A stretch of DNA of 64,000 bases, from NCBI GenBank assembly GCA_030374805.1, contig JARGSG010000227.1, positions 372,001 through 436,000 on the forward strand, written 5' to 3'. Position 1 is the stretch's first letter. Each line of letters starts with the position of its first letter. The DNA is from Gracilaria gracilis (lineage: Eukaryota > Rhodophyta > Florideophyceae > Gracilariales > Gracilariaceae). The notes beneath the pieces were generated by a model, which did not search any database, was not told where the DNA came from, and saw only the letters and a program-made list of their open reading frames with translations. Shown piece by piece: positions 51,485 to 61,467 of the stretch. Position numbers and translations under genes: made by a program.

Positions 51485-52235
51485 GTACTCGTAAGATCCA
51501 AGTCTTAGAAGCATTAATTCCATGAGCAGGTGGATTATCTTGCAAAACGCCCAAAGACTTGAAAGAAAATGACAGGTTCATGAACGAGATGAAGAGACAA
51601 AGAATTTTACACTGACCGCGCAACCAACTGAATGGCTGTTCCGCATATCAGAACGCTTCAGTTCCTTCGTGGCGTTCTCCCCGTGTCATCCGGCAAAACT
51701 GTACTGGATATGACAACGGGGTTACCCACTCGCGGAGAGCTCAACGGTTCCAACTCCACGGTTGTGAACTCAGCTCTAGACCGACGAGAGAGCCCGGGTA
51801 ACACCTGAGGACTGACAGGCAGTGTGGCATGTCCGAAAGCGTGAAGCGCTTCTGACATCTGACTGCCAGCCACCACCCTGCGCGGATCAAAGGTCGGTGA
51901 TTCCACGTAGTATGGACTCACCGGCCTCGAAGCATGGATGGGGATAGTGCTGGCATTGAGCCGACGTTTTCCCGCGCAATACTTCCACAGAACAAACGCG
52001 CAAACATATACGATGGTAATGCCCAGCAAAACTCTCCCAATCCACCCGCGGCTGCTGTCTTGTCACATCAACGATACAGACACAACAGAAACAGCAGCAA
52101 ACACCTTGCTCACTGAACTGAACGCGTCGCCGGTTCAACCATTCTACACAACGTCAATGCAATGGAGCGTTTCTGGACGTGCGTAGTCACAGCACCATCT
52201 CACAACAGATGCAAACCGGACGGGTATAAGATATC
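51485..52235 (-). pseudogene. Truncated duplicate of the zinc-knuckle/V-PPase-like gene (C-terminal tail plus upstream flank)
   Basis: Bases about 51640-52160 are roughly 95 per cent identical by eye to 55470-55985 and encode the same last membrane segment and Ser/Pro-rich tail (open frame 51658-52029). The similarity continues into the 3' flank (51485-51640 against 55015-55110 and 55385-55470). At about 52163 it jumps: 52164-52235 matches 59829-59895, which lies upstream of the large gene. This copy therefore arose by duplication of the whole locus followed by loss of about 3.8 kb covering nearly all coding sequence. It cannot make the full protein. Confidence 0.85.
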
Positions 52236-52742
52236 ACGTGACATAACTTCATTTGGAAGAAAAAGTATCTCGTCCTGGTAACCCTTTGACTTCGGTAATT
52301 TAACCTTGGAACGGAAGGTATAGCACCGACGGTGCCTTTGTTACCTTCACACTGTGAAGTTCAATGTGAATATGTCAAGCTCACACCTACAGATCACGTG
52401 TACGGGGGAGTGTGGTGTTGCCACTACCATGGTGGCCGAAATCCGCTTCGAGCTGACTGTCGCGCAAATCCACTAGTGATTCTTCTGCTTTCTCTCCTTT
52501 CTGTCCTTTGCCACACTTCTGTTCCTCAACTTGCACAGACCGCCTGTGTGCTTTCTTGGCTTTTCAGCTAGAGTTCAGCGATTCAAATGTCCGGCGCCAG
52601 TTCACAGCCACAGTAATAATTGAAGAGTGGTAGAGACGCACACAAGAAGTCTGCAGATGTAAGTCCGATCACAATACCAGTTTGAGGCCAATATTCCATC
52701 AATGAGCCTCTAACAAATGTCTCTGTTAAATGATTGTTCCAG

Positions 52743-52841
52743 GAAAACGATCCGTACCAGTGCAGTACTTGTGGGCTTTCATACCAGTGCAAGAGCGACC
52801 TCAAGAAGCATAAGAAGAAACACCATCAGGATGAATCCTGA
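52743..52841 (+). CDS. Terminal exon of a C2H2 zinc-finger protein (partial)
   Basis: 33 codons after a TTCCAG acceptor, ending in TGA at 52839-52841. They read ENDPYQCSTCGLSYQCKSDL and on through a perfect C-x2-C-x12-H-x3-H finger with a Lys-rich helix (KKHKKKHH). Upstream, AGTCTGCAGAT followed by GTAAGTCC near 52650-52665 is a good donor in the same phase (DAHKKSAD joined to ENDPYQC), implying an intron of about 80 nt. Earlier exons are not resolved because stops lie a few codons further up. The gene could be short, or a relic. Confidence 0.5.
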   Translation, partial: ENDPYQCSTCGLSYQCKSDLKKHKKKHHQDES

Positions 52842-53009
52842 GTTCCAAAGCCTCTTCAATGTGCAAACCAAGACATGCGGTTCGCTCGGCTTTCCAAATT
52901 CCGGTGTTAGACCACGTGCTAAGAGGGGTAGCCGTTTAACAAGAACTTGTCTTGCTATTGAATTCACTACTAGGGCGATCTCTGAATGAATGCGTTTCTC
53001 ATGCCTTCA

Positions 53010-54440
53010 TCATTCCTTTGCATGCTTTTCTTGCTCAAGCGCAATACACAGCAGCAGGTCCTTCAGATACCGCAGGTCTCTCATTTCTAACAGCGGTTGC
53101 AAATCTCTGTCCTTTCCATATTCGAATCTGTCTAACAAAGTCAACAGATTATGTTTCTTCAAGGCGTACGAACACAACGCTTTCAGCTCATCAGCTGACC
53201 CGTGCTTCTGCCACACATCAAAGTACCGTTCCATATCAGCTTTATAACGTTCCTCAACAGGAGTTATTTGGCCCTGCAGGAAAAGTGAATCATGAACAGG
53301 AAAGTCGAACAGAGCGCTTCCCCTGTCAAACAATACATAAGAGGTGGTACCGCATGGATGTTTAGTCTTGACAATGTTACCAGAATGCACGTCTCCGTGC
53401 ACCGATGATAAAGGATACCGTCCCTCGGCATGCAATTCGTGCAAGAACTCACACAACATCTTTGTGAGCGTTTCCAGATCATTCCTTCCATCTTCTGTCC
53501 GGCATGTAAACTCCTCAAACTGCGTCAAACTCTTACAGTGGTTGTGGTCATGGAGCATGTCCTTCGTCCTTGATATCAGTGATTCGGTATATTGGTGTGG
53601 AACCCCCCCGCTTCCTTTAGTTCCTGGATATGCGGAAGCGAATCTCGTTATAATCTCGCGAGCAAAACAGAAACATTGTCAAAGTCGGTACGCGAAAAGT
53701 TGTCGTCCAATGGTTCTCCGTAGTCATAAATCATATGGTTTAGGAGCTAATAGTAAGGAGCAAACTCCCCAACTTTTGAAGTCACCGCTCTCTCTCGACG
53801 GTTACCGGCTTTGAGGTACACTATACCTTTGCTCGCCGCCACTCTAAGCACAGCAGAGTTCGATGTGATCGCGTGTTGTTCAAATGGACTACTCACAGCA
53901 TATCCTTGGCGTTGTAGTATGGCTGTAGCTTCCTTCACGGTATCCTTGTGCCATCCCGGCAACTCCCATGAGCGAATACAGACATTTTGATTATCTTCTC
54001 CCATCAAGGATGCCAAAGCGTCAAACTCACGAGGTTCTGATCTCCAGGGTGAGTCTCCGACCGTAAGGTTATCAACCGTGCTAATTGGCATCCATTCGTA
54101 CTCTTCGGGCGCTGGAGCTCGAGACTCATCAGTAGCCGGGTCTATGGGAGACACGCAATGGAATATAGCGTTGTGCGGGGTCGCAAGATGTCAGTGGTAC
54201 GGCTCATTGATAGAGGAGTACAGAAACACCAAATCATATGTTGTGCCACACATCTGTGCGAACTTTTGCCGGAATCACTCGCTCATCTTTCGGCCACTGA
54301 ACGGTATTTCTGGGCATTGCAGTCTCGGAAACTGGAGTGAGTTGCCTTTGCGATGCACTACGACCATGTAGTTAAGATCATCAACAAAAATTGCCAAGTA
54401 CGTGAGAGACTTTCGGTCAGGAGGGCACGTGTTCTTCTTC
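53010..54440 (-). pseudogene. Decayed gene: N-terminal alpha/beta domain plus APH-like phosphotransferase
   Basis: On the minus strand one protein can be followed from about 54436 to 53010. An N-terminal region (TYLAIFVDDLNYMVVVHRKG, EYEWMPISTVDNL) reads like a Nudix-type or similar domain. A kinase N-lobe follows (SAVLRVAASKGIVYLKAGNR) with a linker (LLNHMIYDYGEPLD), and then a C-lobe with the aminoglycoside-phosphotransferase motif VHGDVHSGNIV and the metal Asp region VLFDRGSALFDFPVHD. It is interrupted by four in-frame stops (near 54300, 54210, 53748 and 53633) and one frameshift in a run of seven G (53607-53613). Coding sense persists on both sides of each stop, so introns are unlikely. 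A host gene lost recently, or an unusual allele. Confidence 0.65.
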
Positions 54441-55477
54441 TTCTTTCTTGGACATCATCATGATGTACGACTCTAATCTTGAGTGGGTGAATCGAGTTGG
54501 GAAGATTGTACATGGAAACTGCTTCGACGAGCATGTGATGCAGTGTAGCGTATCATTATCGGTGTCTTGCAACCGGCCCTTGCAACCTGCTGCTTGTGTC
54601 AGGCTCAAGTGTGAGTCCAAGGCATAAAGTTTAGCACTACTCTTTTCCTATCAGATATATGTTTTCCTAGTATTGTTAGAAAATGGCCCGTAAGAGTGTT
54701 GGTCTTTCTAGTGAGAGAGCGTTTCTTTGAGCAGAAACGTTCGGCACCAAGCCATAATTGAGCTAGTGCACTCATAAACAGAGATATATATATATAACTT
54801 TACATATGTTCCTTTTCGGAGCGAAACGCAAATCCGAAAAACAATCGTATGGGTACCGACGGTACCAAAGGTAACCTTACCGTTGGTACAAAAAATGTCA
54901 TTCGCGTCCTTCCTGGGTTTGTATGGCATCAATTTCGAAACTACAAAGATCATAGTGGAGGGTCCGCGACGATGTGCTCCCCTGCTGTAATACAACCGGT
55001 AAGGGTTACCTACAAGGGTAAGATCCAGGTCTTAGAAGCCTTAATTCTATGCATGAGTAGCGGGTGGATTATCTTACAAAACCCAAAGACTTATTGCTAG
55101 AAGATAATATTCATAAACGATGACCCATAACGAGGGTGAATGAAGGTATGACGAACATGAATAGGAATATGGGATACAACGGCGATGATTGTCGGTAGTG
55201 AAATGCTCACGCAGACGAGAGTACCTTTAAGACCTAACGCGGTTTTGCGTAACAAAACATAGCTCAGAGAGCGTAACACGGCTAAAGAGTTTCAGTTTGT
55301 ACCTAGCTTATCAAAGACGCGTTATAGGTATTGGGGGTTCCTTTAACGAACCCCACGCGATACGAGTAAAATAGGCGTTTCTCGCACAAAATTAAGAAGA
55401 TGATGAACGAGCGAGGAAGAAATAAAGGTTTTACATTAACGGTACAAGTTGAATGACTGCTCTGATATCAGAACGCT
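54441..55477. other. Intergenic with repeat fragments and a 3' hairpin
   Basis: 54690-54790 resembles 9865-9955. A GGTACCG-A-CGGTACC inverted repeat lies at about 54851-54865, and a similar GCACCGACGGTGC occurs near 52327-52339. A perfect 7-bp hairpin (GGGGTTC, loop CTTTAAC, GAACCCC; 55334-55354) lies 124-144 bases beyond the stop of the large gene, in its likely 3' region. A short TA run is at 54783-54796. Confidence 0.5.
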
Positions 55478-58400
55478 TCAGTTCCCTCGTGGTGTTCTCC
55501 CCGTGTCATCCGGCAAAACCGTAGTGGATATGACAACAGGGTTACCCACTCGCGGAGAGCTCAACGGTTCCAAATCCACGGTTGTGAACTCAGCTCTAGA
55601 CCGACGAGAGAGCCCGGGTAACACCTGAGGACTGACAGGCAGTGTGGCATGTCCGAAAGCGTGAAGCGCTTCTGACATCTGACTGCCAGCCACCACCTTG
55701 CGCGGGTCAAAGGTCGGTGATTCCACGTAGTACGGACTCACCGGCCTCGAAGCATGGATAGGGATAGTGCTGGCATTGAGCCGACGTTTTCCCGCGCAAT
55801 ACTTCCACATAATAAACGCGCAGACACACACGATGGTTACACCCAGCAACACACCCCCAATCCACCCGCGGCTGCTGTCTGGTCGCATCAACGATACAGA
55901 CACAACAGAAACAGCAGCAAACACCTTGCTTACTGAACGCATCGCCGGTTCAACCATTTCACACAGCGTCAATGCAATAGAATTTGCCCTTCTCATAGAC
56001 TGAGTCCGCTTCGTCCCATGTCCTGCAACCCCTTTCTGGATACCAGTTCCATACGTGCGCAAAAAGCTCCCAACCACAAAACTTACGAAAACAGAGGATG
56101 CTGCCATAGCAATAACAGCCCGGTTGCCAAGTCCAAACCCCACCACGAACGGAGATACGAGCGCAATCCCGAAAGGCAACATGCTTTCCACCAACGATAA
56201 CAATCCCACTCTGCGCGTTGATGATTCCGCTTCCGCTCCTCTCAATCCCAGAATGGCTTCTTGTTTAGCCACGGCACACAAGGTCCCCGCAATAGCCATT
56301 GGAAGAGCGATTCCGATCGCCAGCCCACACCACACAAAGACGTCGAATGTTATCAGCCCAGTGCCCCTGATCAGTTTCAACGGCGGTTGCTCAGGTCCAC
56401 CCACAAGTTCTTTCGGCGACAGCTGGAGTCCCGCTTGCTCCAGTGCCGCTAGAATAAGCACCAATCCTGTCATCACCGATGCTCCTCGCAAAAAGCTTTC
56501 CCCAATCGCAGCTGCCTCAAAACCAATTCTCGGAACGACACCATTGCTCCTCGTCGCACGACGCCCCGATGTAACGCGGCAAACACCGAGTGCACCACGA
56601 ACCACGCCCCCAAGTGCAACGGCGGTACATGCCACCCCACCCATGCTCATATACGCCACCGTCATGATACCCACGCCATAAGCATCGTAGAGAACAAACG
56701 AGCACACCGTGGCTCCCACAATAACGACACCTGCCCCCATACTGCACATCATGCCGTTTGCCACGCTCTGAACAATGAGTGCGGTCGTCCCACACAACGC
56801 CGCCTTCTCAACCGCGGCCACAGGTTTGAATGATTCCAATGCAAAGAATACTCCACACCACCCACTCAACAAGAACGCAACCACAAGCCCTATAAGGCTG
56901 CAGAGGAACAGCCTCCAGCCAGTTGAAGAAACGCGCCCCAAGCTTCGACCCGACACAGTCACAGGTCGATACTCGTCCGCTATCATCCGTCCTCCACTTG
57001 GAATGGGAAGCGGAGAATCCAAGTCCCTTATACTTTGGGTTCGCGTAACACATCCGTCTTCGCCCCCATCCAATATCATCCGCTGTAGCTTGTTTCCACT
57101 GCCAAATCCTCTTTGAGAAGCAAACGACGAAGATGGACCAAACAGCCCGAAGCAAATCGCCGCGAAGCACACCACAAGTATCACACCCCCAACGAGCGTG
57201 TTCACCGCCAACCTCTTTCGTATCTTCTCCATCCGGCTTGAACGGGATTCTAATCCCAAAGGGGATTCTAATCCCAAACCCCACACCTTCATCATCGTTG
57301 CACAGACAATAGATGTCAACAAGCCAACCAATGCCAGTAGAAACGGGACCCCAATAAACACAGAAACAGACGATTCAGTAGTCAAGTTCGGATAGCTCAA
57401 GTACAAATTCTCGTTTCTGCAGATGTACACTGCATGTGACAGCGCTTTGGATTTTCCAAACGGTCCACACTCTTGATCAATGGCCAAGTGATTGTATACA
57501 CATGTGGCAAACGAATCACGAGAATAGAACGGCAGGCTCGACGCTACCATAGCCGTAGCCAATATGGATGATACATTGGAATAAAACCAATCCGGTCCCA
57601 TGATGGTCGACCGTTGTACGTACGATGCAAGTACGTGCGCTGCGGCCTTCTTCCCGATTCGATGGTCCTCCCACATGACTTCCTCCGCATGCCTGAGCAA
57701 TGACGCACCAAACACACACCCTGATAGCCGTAAGAACAATGCACTCGTAGCAGCGCCAGCTGCAAATCCACCCAGCGCCCGCACGTCGCTGAACACCAGG
57801 TACGCAGTCGAAACACCAAACAAGCTAATGCCCAGCATCGATAGGCTCACCACCAAGGCTACACCGAACGACAGTTGCATTCCAAGCCCAAAGCCCACAC
57901 GCGATACAGCTGCAGCTCGCACGCTCCCACGCGAGCCTATTCCCTTCCAGATCAACTCAGTGCTCATACCCAGCAACGCACCCATCCCAAAACAGCCAGC
58001 AGTCTCCCAATTCACTTTCACTCCCAATAGAATGAAAAGCATCGTAAACGGCACAATGAACGCCACAGACTGTTGGCCAAGGAAACCCACAGACTTTTTC
58101 CGGATCAGCGTCGATGTTGCTACCATCCTTGCAGATCCAACAGCACTTCTCAGAATGAAAAAGGCAACGATTGACGCCACAAGCAGCCCCAGAGTCCCAC
58201 CTACCAGGTTGGTCCACACAAACCACGTGGGAACCCTAAAGTCAAACGTCTTGAACAAGTACCCAGCGCCCACGTCGCTGCTCCTGTCATTCGTTTCACA
58301 TAGCTCCGTTACCAAACAACGTCCGATCATAAATTGCCACACCACTAGCAGCAACAACATCACAGACAGCATCCAAGCAAATATCAGCAACGACTTTGAT

Positions 58401-59167
58401 GACTTTGAGTTGTCCCTAAGCATCCCCGGATCAATCTCATCAACATCGTTTTTTGATGCAGACGTCCAAGGCAAATCTTCTTCTTCAAAGTCCCTCGGAG
58501 AAACTGGCTTGTATCCTTGGTAGCTTCCCCCCTCTACCCCAAAGTAAGCACCATACACTCGCAACCTGGATGCGGGCTCCTTCATCCCGCCTTCATCTTC
58601 GACTGCCTCGATTTTGGTCATCTCCAACCGCTCAGGACTGCTTGCATTCTCCGCCTCCACTTTCTTGTCTTCTTTGCCACGGCCTTCGTCCGATTTGCGT
58701 TCGCCATTTCCACTGCCGCCTTTGCGCCACTTTGTTGTCCCAGTACTCGCCACGGTACTGACGTTGGGCTTCTGTTGCTTTCTCTCGTTTAGTGGATAAT
58801 ACTTACAAACCATCCTTATGTGCCCCAACTTCCCACATTGGTACCACCGTTTTTCCGGATTAAGTGGGTCATACTTACAAACCATCTGGGTGTGCCCCAA
58901 CTTTCCACATTGGTAGCACGGCTTTTCCGCGCCCCTTGTCTTCTCCTTCCCACTTTCGTCTTTTGGTGCCACCGTACCCCTCTTTCCCTTCCCTATCGTC
59001 TGTGCTTTGCGTCCATTCTTCCTTGCCTTATCCTTGCCTGTGCCACTATTTGATGGCGCCGTACCCCCCTTCACGTGCTCTATCACTGTTTTCTTACCTT
59101 CATCGTTCCGGGCGCCACACATCTCCATTCCTGACACAACGCTCATCGACACTTTGTTGTCACTCAT
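55478..59167 (-). CDS. Zinc-knuckle / V-PPase-like membrane pseudoenzyme
   Basis: 1229 residues, single exon, ATG at 59167 (MSDNKVSMSVVSG). Residues 1-80 are Lys/Gly-rich. A CCHC zinc knuckle is at 84-97 (CYQCGKLGHTQMVC) and a tandem copy at 108-121 has Trp for the first Cys. A charged linker leads to TM1 (about 260-280). The core (about 340-1110) follows H+-pyrophosphatases block by block: STLIRKKSVGFLGQQ (TAISEGATSFLFTEY), SVRAAAVSRVGFG (NARTTLEARKGVG), ALFLRLSGCVFGAS (MALFGRVGGGIYTK), WRLFLCSLIGL (WQLFLCVCVGL), YGVGIMTVAYMSMGGVA (YGVAVAALGMLSTIATG) and LVSPFVVGFGLG (LTPLIVGFFFG). The PPi/Mg-binding motifs (DVGADLVGK, DNVGDNVGD, GDTIGDPLKDT) are replaced by non-acidic sequence, so pumping is unlikely. 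An extra TM (about 1120-1140) and a Ser/Pro tail end the protein. Confidence 0.85.
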   Translation of the reverse strand: MSDNKVSMSVVSGMEMCGARNDEGKKTVIEHVKGGTAPSNSGTGKDKARKNGRKAQTIGKGKRGTVAPKDESGKEKTRGAEKPCYQCGKLGHTQMVCKYDPLNPEKRWYQCGKLGHIRMVCKYYPLNERKQQKPNVSTVASTGTTKWRKGGSGNGERKSDEGRGKEDKKVEAENASSPERLEMTKIEAVEDEGGMKEPASRLRVYGAYFGVEGGSYQGYKPVSPRDFEEEDLPWTSASKNDVDEIDPGMLRDNSKSSKSLLIFAWMLSVMLLLLVVWQFMIGRCLVTELCETNDRSSDVGAGYLFKTFDFRVPTWFVWTNLVGGTLGLLVASIVAFFILRSAVGSARMVATSTLIRKKSVGFLGQQSVAFIVPFTMLFILLGVKVNWETAGCFGMGALLGMSTELIWKGIGSRGSVRAAAVSRVGFGLGMQLSFGVALVVSLSMLGISLFGVSTAYLVFSDVRALGGFAAGAATSALFLRLSGCVFGASLLRHAEEVMWEDHRIGKKAAAHVLASYVQRSTIMGPDWFYSNVSSILATAMVASSLPFYSRDSFATCVYNHLAIDQECGPFGKSKALSHAVYICRNENLYLSYPNLTTESSVSVFIGVPFLLALVGLLTSIVCATMMKVWGLGLESPLGLESRSSRMEKIRKRLAVNTLVGGVILVVCFAAICFGLFGPSSSFASQRGFGSGNKLQRMILDGGEDGCVTRTQSIRDLDSPLPIPSGGRMIADEYRPVTVSGRSLGRVSSTGWRLFLCSLIGLVVAFLLSGWCGVFFALESFKPVAAVEKAALCGTTALIVQSVANGMMCSMGAGVVIVGATVCSFVLYDAYGVGIMTVAYMSMGGVACTAVALGGVVRGALGVCRVTSGRRATRSNGVVPRIGFEAAAIGESFLRGASVMTGLVLILAALEQAGLQLSPKELVGGPEQPPLKLIRGTGLITFDVFVWCGLAIGIALPMAIAGTLCAVAKQEAILGLRGAEAESSTRRVGLLSLVESMLPFGIALVSPFVVGFGLGNRAVIAMAASSVFVSFVVGSFLRTYGTGIQKGVAGHGTKRTQSMRRANSIALTLCEMVEPAMRSVSKVFAAVSVVSVSLMRPDSSRGWIGGVLLGVTIVCVCAFIMWKYCAGKRRLNASTIPIHASRPVSPYYVESPTFDPRKVVAGSQMSEALHAFGHATLPVSPQVLPGLSRRSRAEFTTVDLEPLSSPRVGNPVVISTTVLPDDTGRTPRGN

Positions 59168-59333
59168 ATCGGAGCACTGCAAATGCCGTCGCGATTTCTA
59201 GTCACAATCTGTACCAGATTTCAAGCTACTCGACTTCGACCACACCTCAGCAAAACAGCTTCCGAGATGCAGTAGAGTAAGTGACTTGAGCGGCAGAACA
59301 GATTCGCTCTCTCCTACCCGACCCAGCCTCCAC

Positions 59334-59341
59334 CTTTTATA
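59334..59341 (-). promoter_or_regulatory. TATA box of the V-PPase-like gene
   Basis: On the minus strand GGGTATAAAAGGTGG, about 170 bases before the ATG at 59167. A canonical TATAAAAG in the right orientation. A purine-rich (GA/GGA) stretch lies further upstream (59345-59400). Confidence 0.6.
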
Positions 59342-60540
59342 CCCCAGCATCAACCCCCCTCTCCCAATCCAAACTCCCCCGACACGCCCTCTCCAACCCT
59401 CTTTCTGAATGCATGTTCGCAACTCACTCGCAATCCATGATTATGCCAAACCCCCGATTCTCGCTCCACGCTCACTCTCCGAATACATTTTCTAAATGTG
59501 CGGTCCACAAGCTGTACGAATGAACATTTCCCTGCGTGGCGACATTCTTCACTGTCACCTTCAAAACTACCATGCTTGATTGTCGTATACACTCAACGGG
59601 GACTCTCGCCCCAATTCTTTGCCCAATCATTGCAAGAGAACGATCAAATGAATGACATTGTACGAGGTGAATTGACGAAAACGCTCATACTTTCGTACCA
59701 CAAAACAAACACTGCACTTTCGTGGGAAACTCTACTTTGAAAGCAATTTCACATCCAAGACCTTTCTGGGTCCGCGTCATCGTACACAGAATCAGCCTTT
59801 TGTAGTAGAAACATACTGACAATCTCACGGAGCGTTCCTGGATTTGCATCGTGACAGCACCATCTCACAACAGATGCACGGCGTACGGGTATACTCTGTA
59901 CCACATGTGGCAGTGCTGCACTTGGAAAGCCGAACAAAGCAGCACCATGCTGAAGCCCATCATCCGCAAGCCTCTCGACGAATGCAACAGCCCGCAGACG
60001 TATCCTGCGGTCCTTTGGCCTGAGCTGCATTCTGGGATCAAAGTGAGAACCACGAATGCTTGAAGTGTTGAACCGAGGAAAGCCAAGTACCACCGGTGCC
60101 ATCATTTCACTACGGTGTACACAGTGTACACGTACACCAGTGTGCCACTGCAACCACGCCTGCATCTTGGCAATGGCACCGATGGCGCGCTCCGTCACTC
60201 ACTGGACTACACTGGACGTCGCCGTCCACATTCGCTGAGCAATGCCCAGTATCTATCTTATCCAAAGCATCATGCAAAATCTGAAGTAAGAGGGGAGCTT
60301 CCATTTCTGCTCGTCAGAGGGAGAGAGAGAGAGAGAGAGAGATATATATATATATATATAAGAGGGCTAACCTTTTGGCAGGGAGCACTCTCCACCTTTT
60401 GATCACATCGATACGAACGGCTCTGTCTCGCGCGCCAACTTTTTTTCTGTTAAGCAATCGTCGCTCCCAATTTACAAAGGTATCAATTTGACTGGCTTAA
60501 CGTAGCCCTCTAGATAATCCAAACGTGCCAAGGGGACGAA
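59342..60540. other. Intergenic: upstream flank of the large gene, shared segment, microsatellite
   Basis: 59829-59895 is the segment also found at 52164-52235. A 149-codon minus-strand frame (59749-60198) has no clear domain. No gene called. Confidence 0.4.
60317..60361. repeat. Compound (GA)n(TA)n microsatellite
   Basis: A GA run at 60317-60341 followed directly by a TA run to 60360. The adjoining AAGAGGGCTAACCTT is shared with the end of the hairpin repeat at 12046-12061. Confidence 0.92.
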
Positions 60541-61191
60541 ATGGCGGGCGCCGTCGACACTCGCAACCAAGCATGGGCGGACGACAAATCCCGATTTGGC
60601 CTCAAGATGCTTCAAAAGATGGGGTGGAGCGAGGGAAAAGGACTGGGACGTGAAGAGAATGGACAAGTGAATCCGTTACGGGCGAAGAAGAATTTTGAGA
60701 AAGAAGGGCTAGGTGTTTCTGTTGTGAAGAACAGTTCCTGGGATGCCCCGGCCCAAATGGCGCAGGGATTGAATAGCGTACTGGCCAAACTGTGCTCGAG
60801 CAATTCGTACATGGTCAAGCGGGAGGGGGGTGAACAAGATAATGTTGCGAATCGAACGGTTGGATTTTACGCACGCAGGGCGGCGCAAAAGGATGTTAAG
60901 GGCTATTCTTCAGATGCGCTTCGAGAGATTTTTGGAGGGGTGAGCGAAGGGAATGAGAGAAAAGGGAAGGAGAAACATAAGAATGGAGAAGAGGGGGAGA
61001 AACGTAAGAATGGAGAAGAGAAGGGTGAGAGGGATGGTCTGTGTCAGGTTGAAGAAGAAACAGGGAAGAAGCAGCGCCTCGGTGGAAAGCGAAAGAAGAA
61101 GTACGAGAAACTGGGCGTTTCTTCAAAGATAAAGAAACCGCACAAAGGCGACAAGAAAAAGCGAAAACGAAAGAAGGAAAAAACTCGATAA
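60541..61191 (+). CDS. PINX1: PINX1/Gno1-type G-patch protein
   Basis: 216 residues from ATG. Residues 9-45 match the N-terminus of PinX1 (NQAWADDKSRFGLKMLQKMG, then WSEGKGLG and NPLRAKKN), where the G-patch activates a DEAH helicase (Prp43 in yeast) for rRNA and snoRNA processing; the animal protein also restrains telomerase. A conserved GLGVSVVKNSSWDA block follows, then a Tyr-containing KRMxx-like stretch (VGFYARRAAQKDVKG). The long C-terminal tail is almost pure Lys/Arg/Glu (ending KKKRKRKKEKTR), a nucleolar-type signal. It is shorter than human PINX1 (328). The tail contains a 24-nt duplication (GEEGEKRKNGEEKGE). Confidence 0.87.
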   Translation: MAGAVDTRNQAWADDKSRFGLKMLQKMGWSEGKGLGREENGQVNPLRAKKNFEKEGLGVSVVKNSSWDAPAQMAQGLNSVLAKLCSSNSYMVKREGGEQDNVANRTVGFYARRAAQKDVKGYSSDALREIFGGVSEGNERKGKEKHKNGEEGEKRKNGEEKGERDGLCQVEEETGKKQRLGGKRKKKYEKLGVSSKIKKPHKGDKKKRKRKKEKTR

Positions 61192-61467
61192 AGATTCGCA
61201 ATCCGTTCGCACTTCCGCGCGGAGCATAGTATAATTGCTTATGTGAGCAGACGTTGCTCAGTTTTGGTACTGCTTGCACAGCTCAGCATCGATGTGTTTG
61301 GTTGAGTGCTGATTCACATATGAGCATTTTGAGTTACGGGTTATGGGTTGTGGTTAACAGGCAGTGGTAGAAGAATAACTTGTGAAGTTCTTGTGTGTGG
61401 AGCCTGTTGTGCCTTCCTCAACAACATCAACTGTTGGCTTGGATGACTCCAACTGTTGCTGCAATTC

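Noticed and set aside
59749-60260. Minus-strand 149-codon frame, possibly a remnant of a Copia-type integrase
   Set aside because: A few residues recall integrase spacing, but no catalytic or zinc motif can be followed; too weak to name. The only firm fact is that 59829-59895 recurs at 52164-52235.
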